From Geodermatophilus marinus (GTDB lineage Bacteria > Actinomycetota > Actinomycetes > Mycobacteriales > Geodermatophilaceae): a DNA stretch of 64,000 nt. Below, one piece after another: positions 26,145-37,058 of the stretch. Both the position numbers and the translations under genes were made by a program. The stretch lies in NCBI RefSeq assembly GCF_003428645.1, contig NZ_QVQH01000001.1:401110-465109 (forward strand), written 5' to 3'. Under the pieces are notes generated by a model that saw nothing but the letters and a program-made list of their open reading frames with translations, ran no database searches and had not been told where the DNA came from. Within the stretch, counting starts at the first letter, position 1. Every line of letters begins with the position of its first letter.

Positions 26145-26894
26145 CTACCTCCGCGGGCCGGTGAACATCGCCTTCAGCGCACCGAGCAGGCCCAGCGCCG
26201 GGACGGCGGCGGCGAACCAGAACCCCGTGTCGACCTGCTCGAGGTCCCACCCCACGTCGTCCAGCGGGACGAGCACCCCGGCCGCCGCCACCAGGCTGAC
26301 CAGCAGGGCCAGCACCCCGAGGAAGCGGTGCGTGCGGGCCGGCAGCACCGCCAGCAGCCCGAGCACGAAGAGGACCCCGCCACCGAGGACCACGGCGAGC
26401 GGCTGCCAGAGGCCGGTGTCGAGCAGCACCCCGAAGCCCTGCTCGAGGTCGTCGAGGCCGCGGGTGACGAGGTCCCAGCCGGACAGCTCGCTGCCGGGCA
26501 GCCAGGTCAGGAGCAGGCTCACCGCCGCCGCGATGCCGGCCAGGATCAGCAGCAGGCTGGCGAGCGAGTCCGGGCGCCGGACGGTGACCGGCTTCGTCGA
26601 GTACTCCGGCGTGGTGGGCGGCGCGCCGTACCCCGGGCCGGAGCCGTACCCCGGGCCGGAGCCGTACCCCGGGCCGGTGCCGTACCCCGGGCCGGTGCCG
26701 TACCCCGGGCCGGAGCCGTGGCCCGGGCCGGAGCCGTGGCCCGGGCCGGCCGCGTGGCCCGGGCCGGTGCCGTACCCGGTCGCGCCGGGTGGCCCCCAGC
26801 CCGGCCCGGCGTCCGTGTGCTCACCCACCGGCCGGAGGCCCGGCGTCGTGGTCTCGCGCCAGTCGGCGGGAGTGGACTGCTCGCGCTCGGTCAT
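26145..26894 (-). CDS. Gly/Pro/Tyr-repeat membrane protein
   Basis: 249 residues. About 95 residues of lead contain eight [16 protein letters not shown] units, encoded by an 18-base tandem repeat at about 26625-26780. Four membrane segments follow (about residues 112-245), with a [22 protein letters not shown] loop between the first and second. It resembles the PPYGQQ protein at 20424 in plan (low-complexity tail plus four helices) but has the tail at the N-terminus. Function unknown. ATG 26894 has AGGAG six bases upstream. It is divergent from folD. Confidence 0.7.
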   Translation of the reverse strand: MTEREQSTPADWRETTTPGLRPVGEHTDAGPGWGPPGATGYGTGPGHAAGPGHGSGPGHGSGPGYGTGPGYGTGPGYGSGPGYGSGPGYGAPPTTPEYSTKPVTVRRPDSLASLLLILAGIAAAVSLLLTWLPGSELSGWDLVTRGLDDLEQGFGVLLDTGLWQPLAVVLGGGVLFVLGLLAVLPARTHRFLGVLALLVSLVAAAGVLVPLDDVGWDLEQVDTGFWFAAAVPALGLLGALKAMFTGPRR

Positions 26895-26989
26895 CTGCGC
26901 TCCTGGCGGGTCGGCAGCGGGGAGGCCCTGCCGTCGAGCGTAGGACCGTCGGCGGCTCCCCGGCCCGGCGTCGGGCACACTGTGCTGCC

Positions 26990-27862
26990 GTGGGCGCGAC
27001 GATCCTCGACGGCAAGGCCACCGCGGCCGCCATCCGGGCCGAGCTGACCGAGCGGGTCGCGGCGCTGACCGCCGCCGGCCACCGGCCCGGCCTCGGCACG
27101 CTGCTGGTCGGCGACGACCCGGGCAGCCGGTGGTACGTCAACGCCAAGCACTCCGACTGCGCGCAGGTCGGCATCGCCAGCATCCAGCGCGAGCTGCCCG
27201 CGACCGCCACGCTCGGCGACGTCCTCGAGGTCGTCGACGAGCTCAACGCCGACCCGGCCTGCACCGGCTACATCGTCCAGCTCCCGCTGCCCGCGGGCGT
27301 CGAGGAGAGCACCGTCCTCGAGCGCATGGACCCCGCCAAGGACGCCGACGGGCTGCACCCGGTGAACCTCGGCCGGCTGGTGCTCAACGTCCCCGGCCCG
27401 CTCCCGTGCACCCCGGTCGGCATCGTCGAGCTGCTCCGCCGCTACGACGTGCCGATCGCCGGGGCGGAGGTCGTCGTCGTCGGCCGCGGCATCACGGTGG
27501 GCCGCCCGCTCGGCCTGCTGCTCACGCGGCGCACCGAGAACGCCACCGTGACGCTCTGCCACACCGGGACGCGGGACCTGGCCGCGCACCTGCGCCGGGC
27601 CGACGTCGTCGTCGCCGCGGCCGGCGTGCCCGGCCTGGTCACGGCGGACGTCGTCCGGCCGGGGGCCGCCGTCCTGGACGTCGGGGTGAGCCGGGTCGAC
27701 GGGAAGATCGCCGGGGACGTCGCGAGGGACGTCGTCGACGTCGCCGGCTTCGTGGCCCCCAACCCCGGCGGGGTCGGGCCGATGACCCGGGCGATGCTGC
27801 TGCAGAACGTCGTCCTCGCCGCCGAGCAGGCGGTCGCCGCCGAGGTCCTGACGTCCTCGTGA
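26990..27862 (+). CDS. folD: Methylene-THF dehydrogenase / methenyl-THF cyclohydrolase
   Basis: 290 residues. It interconverts 5,10-methylene- and 10-formyl-THF with NADP, feeding PurN and PurH. Family features: WYVNAKH with the catalytic Tyr and Lys, [22 protein letters not shown], the cofactor loop [17 protein letters not shown] and the terminal [19 protein letters not shown] six bases before GTG 26990 suggests a leaderless mRNA. The following DUF3017 gene is the same neighbour as in Mycobacterium. Confidence 0.96.
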   Translation: MGATILDGKATAAAIRAELTERVAALTAAGHRPGLGTLLVGDDPGSRWYVNAKHSDCAQVGIASIQRELPATATLGDVLEVVDELNADPACTGYIVQLPLPAGVEESTVLERMDPAKDADGLHPVNLGRLVLNVPGPLPCTPVGIVELLRRYDVPIAGAEVVVVGRGITVGRPLGLLLTRRTENATVTLCHTGTRDLAAHLRRADVVVAAAGVPGLVTADVVRPGAAVLDVGVSRVDGKIAGDVARDVVDVAGFVAPNPGGVGPMTRAMLLQNVVLAAEQAVAAEVLTSS

Positions 27863-27902
27863 CCGGGCGCGGAGTGGGCGCGCCGGCCCGGGGTGCACGG
27901 CC

Positions 27903-28202
27903 GTGACCCGACCACCGCTGTACCGGCGGCGCCCGGTGCTGGCCGGGGTCCTCCGCCAGCTCCCGCTGTTCGCGGTGCTCCTCGTGGTGGCCGCCGGCAT
28001 GGTCATGGTGGTGCTCGAGCACTGGCGGCGCGGGCTGGTCGTCCTCGGCGCGGCGCTGGCGCTGGCGGCCCTGCTGCGGTTGCTGCTGCCGGCGCGCCGC
28101 ATCGGCTTCCTCGCCGTCCGCAGCCGGCCGGTCGACGTCGTCCTCATGGGCGCTGCCGGCGTGACCCTCGCCGCCGTCGCGCTGGCCATCCCGGCCGGCT
28201 GA
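27903..28202 (+). CDS. DUF3017 small membrane protein
   Basis: 99 residues with three membrane segments (about 18-38, 43-65 and 78-97) separated by short basic loops (EHWRRG, PARRIGFLAVRSRPVD). Size, topology and position after folD match DUF3017. Function is not known. It starts at GTG 27903, 40 bases after folD, so probably co-transcribed. Confidence 0.75.
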   Translation: MTRPPLYRRRPVLAGVLRQLPLFAVLLVVAAGMVMVVLEHWRRGLVVLGAALALAALLRLLLPARRIGFLAVRSRPVDVVLMGAAGVTLAAVALAIPAG

Positions 28203-28246
28203 AGGAGGGGTGGGCACCCGCGCGGGCGCCGGGCGGCGACCGGCGA

Positions 28247-28252
28247 TAGGTT
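28247..28252 (+). promoter_or_regulatory. Probable leaderless promoter of mdh
   Basis: TAGGTT with seven bases to the mdh ATG and no ribosome site in between. Confidence 0.5.
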
Positions 28253-28259
28253 CACGCCC

Positions 28260-29213
28260 ATGGCAGAGCAGCCCCGGAACGGCAAGGTCACCGTCGTCGG
28301 TGCCGGTTTCTACGGCTCGACCACCGCCCTGCGCCTCGCGGAGTACGACGTCTTCGAGACGGTCGTGCTCACCGACATCGTCGAGGGCAAGCCCGAGGGC
28401 CTGGCCCTCGACATGAACCAGTCGCGGCCCATCGAGGGCTTCGAGACGCAGGTCGTCGGGGTCGGCGGGGGGTCCTACGAGGGCACCGAGGGCTCGGACG
28501 TCGTGGTCATCACCGCCGGGCTGCCCCGCAAGCCGGGCATGAGCCGCATGGACCTCATCGAGACCAACGCGAAGATCGTCCGCCAGGTCGCGGAGAATAT
28601 CGCGCGGACCTCGCCGGACGCCGTCGTCATCGTGGTGTCCAACCCGCTCGACGAGATGACGGCGCTGGCCCAGCTGGCCACCGGCTTCCCGAAGAACCGG
28701 GTGATGGGCCAGGCCGGCATGCTCGACACCGCCCGGTTCACCAACAACGTCGCCGAGGAGCTCGGCGTCCCGGTGGGCTCGGTGCGCACCCTGACGCTGG
28801 GCTCGCACGGCGACACGATGGTGCCGGTGCCCTCGCGCTGCACGGTCGACGGCAAGCCGCTGACCGACGTGCTGGCGGCCGACCGCATCGAGCACCTCGT
28901 CGACCGGACCCGCAACGGCGGCGCCGAGGTGGTCGCCCTGCTGAAGACGGGCTCGGCCTACTACGCCCCGTCGGCCGCCGCGGCCCGCATGGCGCGGGCC
29001 GTGATGGAGGACGCAGGCAGCGTCATGCCGGTGTGCGCCTGGGTCGACGGCGAGTACGGCATCTCCGGCGTCTACCTGGGGGTCGAGGCCGAGATCGGGC
29101 GGGAGGGCGTCCGCCGGGTGGTCGAGGGGGACCTGTCCGAGAACGAGCTGACCGGACTGCGCGAGGCCGCCGAGGCCGTGCGCGCCAAGCAGGCCGACGT
29201 AGCCGACCTCTGA
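28260..29213 (+). CDS. mdh: Malate dehydrogenase, LDH-like type
   Basis: 317 residues. It oxidises malate to oxaloacetate with NAD in the TCA cycle. The cofactor loop is VVGAGFYGSTTA; the substrate arginines are in LPRKPGMSRMDL; the catalytic pair is in NPLDEMT and GSHGDTMVP. The sequence type is the tetrameric LDH-like malate dehydrogenase of Chloroflexus and Bacillus, not the dimeric Mdh usual in Mycobacterium and Streptomyces, which is noteworthy for an actinobacterium but typical of some lineages. It is followed by a double hairpin element and icd. Confidence 0.93.
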   Translation: MAEQPRNGKVTVVGAGFYGSTTALRLAEYDVFETVVLTDIVEGKPEGLALDMNQSRPIEGFETQVVGVGGGSYEGTEGSDVVVITAGLPRKPGMSRMDLIETNAKIVRQVAENIARTSPDAVVIVVSNPLDEMTALAQLATGFPKNRVMGQAGMLDTARFTNNVAEELGVPVGSVRTLTLGSHGDTMVPVPSRCTVDGKPLTDVLAADRIEHLVDRTRNGGAEVVALLKTGSAYYAPSAAAARMARAVMEDAGSVMPVCAWVDGEYGISGVYLGVEAEIGREGVRRVVEGDLSENELTGLREAAEAVRAKQADVADL

Positions 29214-29321
29214 AGAAGGACCCCGCTGCCCCCACCGTGGAAGGACCCCGTCCTCCTCACCCTTCGCAAGCCCGGGGTGGGACCCGGGACGGGGCCGGGG
29301 GCGGGACCCTGCAGCGGGGCC
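29214..29321 (+). repeat. Dispersed gene-end hairpin element, copy B (double stem)
   Basis: Right after the mdh stop two nested stems occur. The outer is CCCCGCTGC (29221-29229) with GCAGCGGGG (29311-29319); the inner is CCCCGTCC (29246-29253) with GGACGGGG (29287-29294), around CTTCGCAAGCCCGGGG. Copy D has the same plan with a different but still paired outer stem. It ends 21 bases before icd, so it is either in the icd leader or a barrier between the genes. Confidence 0.7.
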
Positions 29322-29342
29322 ACGAGAGCACAAGGAGAACGC

Positions 29343-30557
29343 GTGAGCAAGATCAAGGTCGAGGGCACCGTCGTCGAGCTCGACGGCGACGAGATGACCC
29401 GGATCATCTGGCAGTTCATCAAGGACCAGCTGATCCTCCCGTACCTCGACGTCAACCTCGAGTACTACGACCTGGGCATCGAGAAGCGCGACGAGACCGA
29501 CGACCAGATCACCGTCGACGCCGCGAACGCGATCAAGCAGCACGGCGTCGGCGTCAAGTGCGCGACGATCACCCCCGACGAGGCGCGGGTCGAGGAGTTC
29601 GGGCTCAAGCGGATGTACCGCTCGCCCAACGGGACGATCCGCAACATCCTCGGCGGGGTCATCTTCCGCGAGCCGATCATCATGTCCAACGTCCCGCGGC
29701 TGGTGCCCGGCTGGACGCAGCCGATCGTCGTCGGCCGCCACGCCTTCGGCGACCAGTACCGCGCCACCGACTTCCGGTTCCCCGGCGAGGGCACGCTGAC
29801 GGTGACCTTCACGCCGAAGGACGGCTCGGCGCCCATCGAGCACGAGGTGTTCCAGTCGCCCGGCGCCGGCGTCGCCCTGGCGATGTACAACCTCGACGAG
29901 TCGATCCGCGACTTCGCCCGGGCCTCGATGAACTACGGCCTGCAGCGCGGCTACCCGGTCTACCTGTCGACCAAGAACACGATCCTCAAGGCCTACGACG
30001 GCCGGTTCAAGGACCTCTTCCAGGAGGTCTTCGACGCCGAGTTCAAGGCCGAGTTCGACGAGGCCGGCATCACCTACGAGCACCGGCTGATCGACGACAT
30101 GGTCGCGGCGTCCCTCAAGTGGGAGGGCGGCTACGTCTGGGCCTGCAAGAACTACGACGGCGACGTGCAGTCCGACACCGTGGCGCAGGGCTTCGGCTCG
30201 CTGGGCCTGATGACCTCGGTGCTGATGAGCCCCGACGGCCGCACCGTCGAGGCCGAGGCCGCCCACGGCACGGTCACCCGCCACTTCCGCCAGCACCAGC
30301 GGGGCGAGGCCACCTCGACCAACCCGATCGCCTCGATCTTCGCCTGGACCCGGGGCCTGGCCCACCGCGGCAAGCTGGACGGCACCCCCGAGGTGACCCG
30401 GTTCGCCGAGACGCTGGAGAAGGTCTGCGTCGACACCGTCGAGGGCGGTCAGATGACCAAGGACCTCGCGCTGCTGATCAGCAAGGAGCAGCCGTGGCTG
30501 AACACCCAGGACTTCCTGGCGGCCATCGACGGCAACCTGCAGAAGGCCATGGCCTGA
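29343..30557 (+). CDS. icd: NADP-dependent isocitrate dehydrogenase, homodimeric type
   Basis: 404 residues, type II IDH related to the eukaryotic NADP enzyme and Rv3339c. It begins [22 protein letters not shown], which is diagnostic. The substrate loop [10 protein letters not shown], catalytic Tyr in [14 protein letters not shown], metal site [11 protein letters not shown] and NADP site [14 protein letters not shown] are present. GTG 29343 has AAGGAGA upstream. A 15-pair terminator follows at 30593. With mdh and the sucCD genes it makes this window rich in TCA enzymes. Confidence 0.97.
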   Translation: MSKIKVEGTVVELDGDEMTRIIWQFIKDQLILPYLDVNLEYYDLGIEKRDETDDQITVDAANAIKQHGVGVKCATITPDEARVEEFGLKRMYRSPNGTIRNILGGVIFREPIIMSNVPRLVPGWTQPIVVGRHAFGDQYRATDFRFPGEGTLTVTFTPKDGSAPIEHEVFQSPGAGVALAMYNLDESIRDFARASMNYGLQRGYPVYLSTKNTILKAYDGRFKDLFQEVFDAEFKAEFDEAGITYEHRLIDDMVAASLKWEGGYVWACKNYDGDVQSDTVAQGFGSLGLMTSVLMSPDGRTVEAEAAHGTVTRHFRQHQRGEATSTNPIASIFAWTRGLAHRGKLDGTPEVTRFAETLEKVCVDTVEGGQMTKDLALLISKEQPWLNTQDFLAAIDGNLQKAMA

Positions 30558-30592
30558 CCTGGTCGGCCTGAGCGCCGCCTGGAACCGCGTCC

Positions 30593-30626
30593 ACGGGCCC
30601 CCGACCCCACCGGGTCGGGGGCCCGT
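30593..30626 (+). terminator. Strong terminator after icd
   Basis: A perfect 15-base stem with a 4-base CACC loop (ACGGGCCCCCGACCC and its complement), 36 bases after the icd stop. It lies before a convergent gene, so it may act in both directions. Confidence 0.75.
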
Positions 30627-30706
30627 CGACGTGTGCGGCCCTGCCCCCCGGTGCTGCACGTGCGGGGAGAGGGGCGGACGGTCGTCGCGACCGGCGGCCC
30701 CCGGCG

Positions 30707-31609
30707 TCAGGCGCCGAAGAGCTGCGTCCACCACGGGCCGCCCGGGCCCTCGGCCACCCCCACGCCCATCGTGCGCAGGTCGCAGTCGAGGATGTTGGCC
30801 CGGTGGCCCTCGCTGCCCAGCCAGGCCGTCACCACGGCCTGCGCGTCGGGCTGCCCGTAGGCGATGTTCTCCGCCCGCGCGGTGTCGATGCCGGCCGTCT
30901 CGGCGCGGTCGAACGGGTCGAGGCCGTCGGGGTCGGTGTGCGAGAAGTAGTCCCGGTCGCGCATGTCCGCGCTGTGGGCGCGCGCGACGGCGGCCAGCCC
31001 TTCGTCGGCGGCCAGCGCACCGCAACCGGCCTCGGCCCGGGCCGCGTTGACCAGGGTCAGCACCTCGTCCTCCGCGGCCGGGTCGGCGGGCAGCGCCGCC
31101 GCGACGGGCGCCTCGGCGCCGGACCCCGGGTCGCCGCCGGGGACCGGCCTGCCGGCACCGCCGGCCGGCGCCGCGGGCGGCGCCGGCTCGTCGGTCCCGG
31201 GCGTCGCCGGGGCGCCGGCGGGGTCGGCGGGGTCGGCGCTGCCGGGGGCGGACGGCGTCGCCCCGGCGGGGGGTGCGACCGGCTCGGCCCCCCCTGCCGC
31301 CGCCGGCGGCTCCGCCGGCGCCGCTGCCCCGCCGGCGGGCGCCTCGACCACCGCCCCGGCGCCCGGGATGCCGTCGACACCCATCCGGACCGGGCCGGTG
31401 CTCGCCCCGGGGTCGTGCACGCCCGGCGCGGTGGAGGTGGCGGCGGTGGCGTCCAGGCCCACGACCCGGGAGACGGCCGGCACCCCGACCGCCACCGCAC
31501 CGCTCAGGACGACGCCGACGAACAGCGGCAGGACGACACGGCGGGCCCGGAGCGCGCGGCGGAGGGCCGAGGGGATGCGGGACGGGGGGCCTGCCGGCAT
31601 GTGGTGCAC
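30707..31609 (-). CDS. Secreted or anchored CAP-domain (SCP/PR1) protein
   Basis: 300 residues. An N-terminal membrane or signal segment (about residues 24-46, after a basic RRALRARR) is followed by a ~130-residue Pro/Ala/Gly-rich linker, then a CAP domain (about residues 180-300). CAP motifs: LTLVNAARAEAGC, the first His in ARAHSADMRDRDYFSHTDPDG, ENIAYGQPDAQAVVTAWLGSEGHRANIL with the second His, and the terminal WWTQLFGA. Bacterial CAP proteins are extracytoplasmic; ligands are mostly unknown. No sortase motif. GAGGAC precedes GTG 31609. A TAGTCT -10-like box lies ~45 bases upstream. Confidence 0.87.
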   Translation of the reverse strand: MHHMPAGPPSRIPSALRRALRARRVVLPLFVGVVLSGAVAVGVPAVSRVVGLDATAATSTAPGVHDPGASTGPVRMGVDGIPGAGAVVEAPAGGAAAPAEPPAAAGGAEPVAPPAGATPSAPGSADPADPAGAPATPGTDEPAPPAAPAGGAGRPVPGGDPGSGAEAPVAAALPADPAAEDEVLTLVNAARAEAGCGALAADEGLAAVARAHSADMRDRDYFSHTDPDGLDPFDRAETAGIDTARAENIAYGQPDAQAVVTAWLGSEGHRANILDCDLRTMGVGVAEGPGGPWWTQLFGA

Positions 31610-31814
31610 GAGGGGTCCTCACGTGGTGCTGGACTCGGGGGCGGAACCTTGGCAAGACTAGCCGTAGGCAAGCGATCACGCACAGTCAGATATGCGCGGC
31701 TTCACATCCCCTCGGCTCCACCCGGACGGGGGCCGTGTCCGCTGTCGGGCCGGGGCCGCGGCAGGCAGCATGGTCGGCGTCCGCTGACCGCCCACACCGA
31801 GGAGCGCGCCGCCG

Positions 31815-33128
31815 GTGAGCGACGTCTGGCTCAACATCGTCATGGTCGTGGTCTTCGTGCTGGTCGGCGGTGCCTTCGCCGGTGCGGAGATCGCCCTGGT
31901 CAGCCTGCGCGAGTCGCAGGTCCGTGCCATGTCCGACCGCGGCCGGCGCGGGCGGACCGTGGCCCGCCTCCTGGAGGACCCCAACCGGTTCCTCGCCGCG
32001 GTGCAGGTCGGTGTCACCCTCGCCGGCTTCTTCTCCGCGGCCTTCGGCGCGAGCACGCTCTCCGAGCCGCTGGCCGACGGGCTGACCGAGCTCGGCCTCG
32101 GCAGCGGGTTCGCGGGCACCCTCGCCTTCGTGCTGGTCACCCTCGCGATCAGCTACCTCTCGCTCGTCGTCGGCGAGCTCGTGCCCAAGCGGCTCGCCCT
32201 GCAGCGGGCGGAGGGCTTCTCCCTGCTCGTCGGCTCCCCGCTCAACGCCATCGCGACCCTGTTCCGCCCGGTCATCTGGCTGCTGTCGGTGTCGACCAAC
32301 GCGCTCGTCCGGCTGCTCGGCGGTGACCCGCGCGCCAGCGGGGAGGCGATCAGCCAGGAGGAGCTGCGGGACCTGGTGGCCGCCCACGAGTCCCTGAGCA
32401 GCGACGAGCGCCGGCTCATCGACGAGGTCTTCCGCGCCGGCGACCGGGAGGTCCGCGAGGTGATGACCCCGCGCACGGAGGTGGACTTCCTCGAGGCCTC
32501 GACCACCGTCAGCCGGGCGGCCAAGCAGGTGCACGACTCGAGCCACTCCCGCTACCCGGTGGTGGGGCGGGACGAGGACGACGTCGTCGGCTTCGTGCAC
32601 GTGCGGGACCTGTTCCTGCCCAACCACCCGGCCGGCCGGGCGGCCACGGTGGGGGACCTGACCCGCGAGGTGAAGCGGCTGCCGGGCACCGCCGGCGTCC
32701 TCACCGCCCTGTCGGAGATGCGGCGGGAGAACCACCACCTGGCCATCGTGGTCGACGAGTACGGCGGCACCGACGGCATCGTCACGCTCGAGGACCTCAT
32801 CGAGGAGGTCATCGGGGAGATCTACGACGAGTACGACGAGGACGTCGCGGCCGAGCCCGAGACGGCCCCCGGCGGCCCCCAGGAGGTCGACGGGCTGCTC
32901 AACCTGGAGGACTTCCGCGAGGCCACCGGCCTGCACCTGCCCGAGGGCCCCTACGAGACCGTCGCCGGCTACGTGCTCGCCGAGCTGGGCCGGCTGCCCG
33001 AGCCCGGCGACCACGTCGAGGTCGAGGGCCGCGCGGTGACGGTCCTGGAGCTCGACGGACGGCGGATCGCCCGCCTCTCGGTGGACCGGGTCCCCCAGCC
33101 GGCGCCGGCCGAACCGCCGGAGGCCTAG
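31815..33128 (+). CDS. CNNM-domain/CBS-domain membrane protein (hemolysin C/TlyC-CorC family)
   Basis: 437 residues: a DUF21/CNNM transmembrane domain (residues 1-~190, four segments), a paired CBS domain (about 205-335; RTEVDFLEASTTVSRAA, SRYPVVGRDEDDVVGFVHVRD, LAIVVDEYGGTDGIVTLEDLIEEVIGEI) and a C-terminal CorC_HlyC domain. The family includes magnesium and cobalt transport-linked proteins; the old hemolysin label is misleading. GTG 31815 has GAGGAG 13 bases upstream. A copy of the dispersed hairpin follows its stop. Confidence 0.88.
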   Translation: MSDVWLNIVMVVVFVLVGGAFAGAEIALVSLRESQVRAMSDRGRRGRTVARLLEDPNRFLAAVQVGVTLAGFFSAAFGASTLSEPLADGLTELGLGSGFAGTLAFVLVTLAISYLSLVVGELVPKRLALQRAEGFSLLVGSPLNAIATLFRPVIWLLSVSTNALVRLLGGDPRASGEAISQEELRDLVAAHESLSSDERRLIDEVFRAGDREVREVMTPRTEVDFLEASTTVSRAAKQVHDSSHSRYPVVGRDEDDVVGFVHVRDLFLPNHPAGRAATVGDLTREVKRLPGTAGVLTALSEMRRENHHLAIVVDEYGGTDGIVTLEDLIEEVIGEIYDEYDEDVAAEPETAPGGPQEVDGLLNLEDFREATGLHLPEGPYETVAGYVLAELGRLPEPGDHVEVEGRAVTVLELDGRRIARLSVDRVPQPAPAEPPEA

Positions 33129-33130
33129 CG

Positions 33131-33188
33131 GAAGGACCCCGTCCTCCCCACCCCTCGCAGGCTCGGGGCGGGGCCCGGGACGGGGCCG
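33131..33188 (+). repeat. Dispersed gene-end hairpin element, copy C
   Basis: Four bases after the tlyC-like stop, CCCCGTCC (33137-33144) pairs with GGACGGGG (33178-33185) around CCCCACCCCTCGCAGGCTCGGGG. It lies between convergent genes (galE ends at 33202) and could terminate both. Confidence 0.7.
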
Positions 33189-33201
33189 CGGAAGGGCCGG
33201 C

Positions 33202-34158
33202 TCAGGCTCGCTTCCGCGCGGTCTCCCAGGCGTCGCGGACGATCCCGGTCAGGTCGGTGTGCCGCGGCGCCCAGCCCAGGTCGGCGCGGATCCGGTCGCT
33301 GGAGGCCACCAGCTGCGCCGGGTCACCGGCCCGCCGCTCGCCGACGACGACCGGGATCGGGTGCCCGGTCACCTCGCGCGCGGCGTCGACCACCTGCTGC
33401 ACCGAGAAGCCGGTGCCGTTGCCCAGGTTGTAGACGCGGTGCTCGCCGGGCTGCGGGGCGTCCAGCGCCAGCAGGTGGGCCTCGGCGAGGTCGGCGACGT
33501 GGATGTAGTCGCGGATGCAGGTGCCGTCGGGGGTCGGGTAGTCCTCGCCGTAGACGGTCATCGCCTCGCGGGTGCCGGCGGCGACCTGCAGGGCGATCGG
33601 GATGAGGTGGGTCTCGGTCGTGTGCCGCTCACCCAGGCCGTGGGCCGCCCCGGCCACGTTGAAGTAGCGCAGGCTGACCGCGGCGAAGTCGTGCGCGGTC
33701 GCGTAGGAGGTGAGCATCGCGTCGACGGCGAGCTTCGTGGCGCCGTAGGTGTTGGTCGGCCGGGTCGGCGCGTCCTCGGGGATCGGCACCTGCTCGGGCT
33801 CGCCGTAGGTGGCCGCGGTCGAGGAGAACACGATGCGCCGGCAGTCGACGGCCCGCATCGCCTCGAGCAGCGCCAGCGTGCCGGCGACGTTGGTGTCCCA
33901 GTAGATCTCCGGGCGGACCTGCGACTCGCCGACCAGGCTCTTGGCCGCGAAGTGCAGCACCGCCTCCGGGCGGACGTCGGCCAGCACGGGGCCCGAGTCG
34001 TGCAGCGAGGCCTGCACGAGGGTGGCGCCGGCGGGCACCGCGTCGGCGTGGCCGGTGGACAGGTCGTCGAGCACGGTCACCTCGTGCCCGCCTTCGAGCA
34101 GGGCGGCGGTGACTACGCTGCCGATGTAGCCGGCCCCACCGGCGACGAGAACGCGCAT
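33202..34158 (-). CDS. galE: UDP-glucose 4-epimerase
   Basis: 318 residues, an extended SDR. The NAD loop is [12 protein letters not shown], the catalytic triad has Ser in [11 protein letters not shown] and YGATK, and the product-specific stretch RYFNVAGA is present. It interconverts UDP-glucose and UDP-galactose, supplying precursors for surface polysaccharides. ATG 34158 is chosen over the upstream GTG because TAGGGT (34171-34166) lies seven bases before it, giving a leaderless mRNA. It is divergent from the aminotransferase gene. Confidence 0.93.
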   Translation of the reverse strand: MRVLVAGGAGYIGSVVTAALLEGGHEVTVLDDLSTGHADAVPAGATLVQASLHDSGPVLADVRPEAVLHFAAKSLVGESQVRPEIYWDTNVAGTLALLEAMRAVDCRRIVFSSTAATYGEPEQVPIPEDAPTRPTNTYGATKLAVDAMLTSYATAHDFAAVSLRYFNVAGAAHGLGERHTTETHLIPIALQVAAGTREAMTVYGEDYPTPDGTCIRDYIHVADLAEAHLLALDAPQPGEHRVYNLGNGTGFSVQQVVDAAREVTGHPIPVVVGERRAGDPAQLVASSDRIRADLGWAPRHTDLTGIVRDAWETARKRA

Positions 34159-34232
34159 GACGCCCACCCTAGGAGGGGGCGCGGGCACCGGCGTCCCGCG
34201 ATCGGGCGAGATGCGGTCAGGAGGCAGAACAC

Positions 34233-35345
34233 GTGGTCAGCGCACGTCCGGCGATCGAGCAACTACCGGCCTACCGGCCCGGTCGCAACCCCGCGGACCT
34301 CGCCCGCGAGATCGGCGTCCCCCGCGCGGTCAAGCTCGCCAGCAACGAGGTGGCCTTCCCCCCGCTGCCCGCCGTGGTCGAGGCGCTCGCGGCGACGGCG
34401 GCGGAGACCAACCGCTACCCGGACAACGGCGCCGTCGTCCTCACCGGTGCGCTCGCGGAGCGCTACGGCGTCGACCCGGCGCAGGTCGTGACCGGCTGCG
34501 GGGCGGTCATGCTGTGCCAGCAGCTGGCCCAGTCGTTCAACGACCCGGGCACCAGCATCGCCTTCGCCTGGCGGTCGTTCGAGATGTACCCGCTGCTGGC
34601 CCGGGTGGCCGGCGCGCGGGCGGTCCAGGTGCCGCTGGTGCCGGGCCGCCCCGGGGGACCGGCCGACACCCACGACCTCGAGGGGCTGGCCGCGGCGGTC
34701 GACGACACCACCCGCGTGGTGTTCGTCTGCAACCCGAACAACCCGACCGGGACGGCGGTGCGGCGGGCGGAGCTGGAGGGCTTCCTGGACGCCGTCCCCG
34801 GGACCGCGCTCGTCGTCCTGGACGAGGCCTACCGGGAGTTCGTCACCGACCCCGACGTCCCCGACGGCATGGAGCTCCTGCGCGGGCGGCCCAACGTGGC
34901 GGTGCTGCGCACGTTCTCCAAGGCCTGGGGGCTGGCCGGGCTGCGGGTCGGCTACCTGGTCGCCGAGGACCCCGCCGTCGCCGAGGCGGTGCGCAAGACC
35001 CACGTGCCCTTCAGCGTGTCCAGCCTGGCCCAGGCGGCCGCGGTCGCCGCCCTGGCCAGCGAGGACGAGGTGCGGCGCCGCTGCGCGGCGGTCACCGCCG
35101 AGCGCGACCGGCTGACCACGGCGCTGCGCGAGCGCGGGTTCGACGTCGCCGACAGCCAGGCCAACTTCGTCTGGCTGCCCGTGGGCGAGGCGGCCGCACC
35201 CCTCGCCGCCGCCCTCGAGGGGCGGGCGGTGATCACCCGGCCCTTCGCCGGGGAGGGGATCCGCGTCACGGTGGGCACCCCGGAGGAGGACGACGTCTTC
35301 CTCGCCGCCCTCGACGAGGTGCGCGAACCTGCCGGGCTGGGCTGA
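34233..35345 (+). CDS. Histidinol-phosphate / aromatic amino acid aminotransferase
   Basis: A 370-residue fold-type I PLP enzyme of the HisC family. Motifs: [39 protein letters not shown] and the PLP lysine in [14 protein letters not shown]. The KLASNE-FPPLP start and the isolated location outside a his operon fit the aromatic aminotransferase Pat (Rv3772-type), which makes Phe and Tyr from their keto acids; a HisC role cannot be excluded. GTG 34233 has AGGAGG eight bases upstream. It may act downstream of the chorismate mutase in this window. Confidence 0.85.
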   Translation: MVSARPAIEQLPAYRPGRNPADLAREIGVPRAVKLASNEVAFPPLPAVVEALAATAAETNRYPDNGAVVLTGALAERYGVDPAQVVTGCGAVMLCQQLAQSFNDPGTSIAFAWRSFEMYPLLARVAGARAVQVPLVPGRPGGPADTHDLEGLAAAVDDTTRVVFVCNPNNPTGTAVRRAELEGFLDAVPGTALVVLDEAYREFVTDPDVPDGMELLRGRPNVAVLRTFSKAWGLAGLRVGYLVAEDPAVAEAVRKTHVPFSVSSLAQAAAVAALASEDEVRRRCAAVTAERDRLTTALRERGFDVADSQANFVWLPVGEAAAPLAAALEGRAVITRPFAGEGIRVTVGTPEEDDVFLAALDEVREPAGLG

Positions 35346-37012
<1,667 letters not shown>

Positions 37013-37058
37013 CCGGGCCGTCGGGCGCCCGACCCTCCGCGGGCCCGGACTGGGGCCG

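Noticed and set aside
27639..31679. 1346-residue minus-strand open frame
   Set aside because: It runs antisense through folD, mdh and icd, whose products are certain; it reflects high GC at codon position three.
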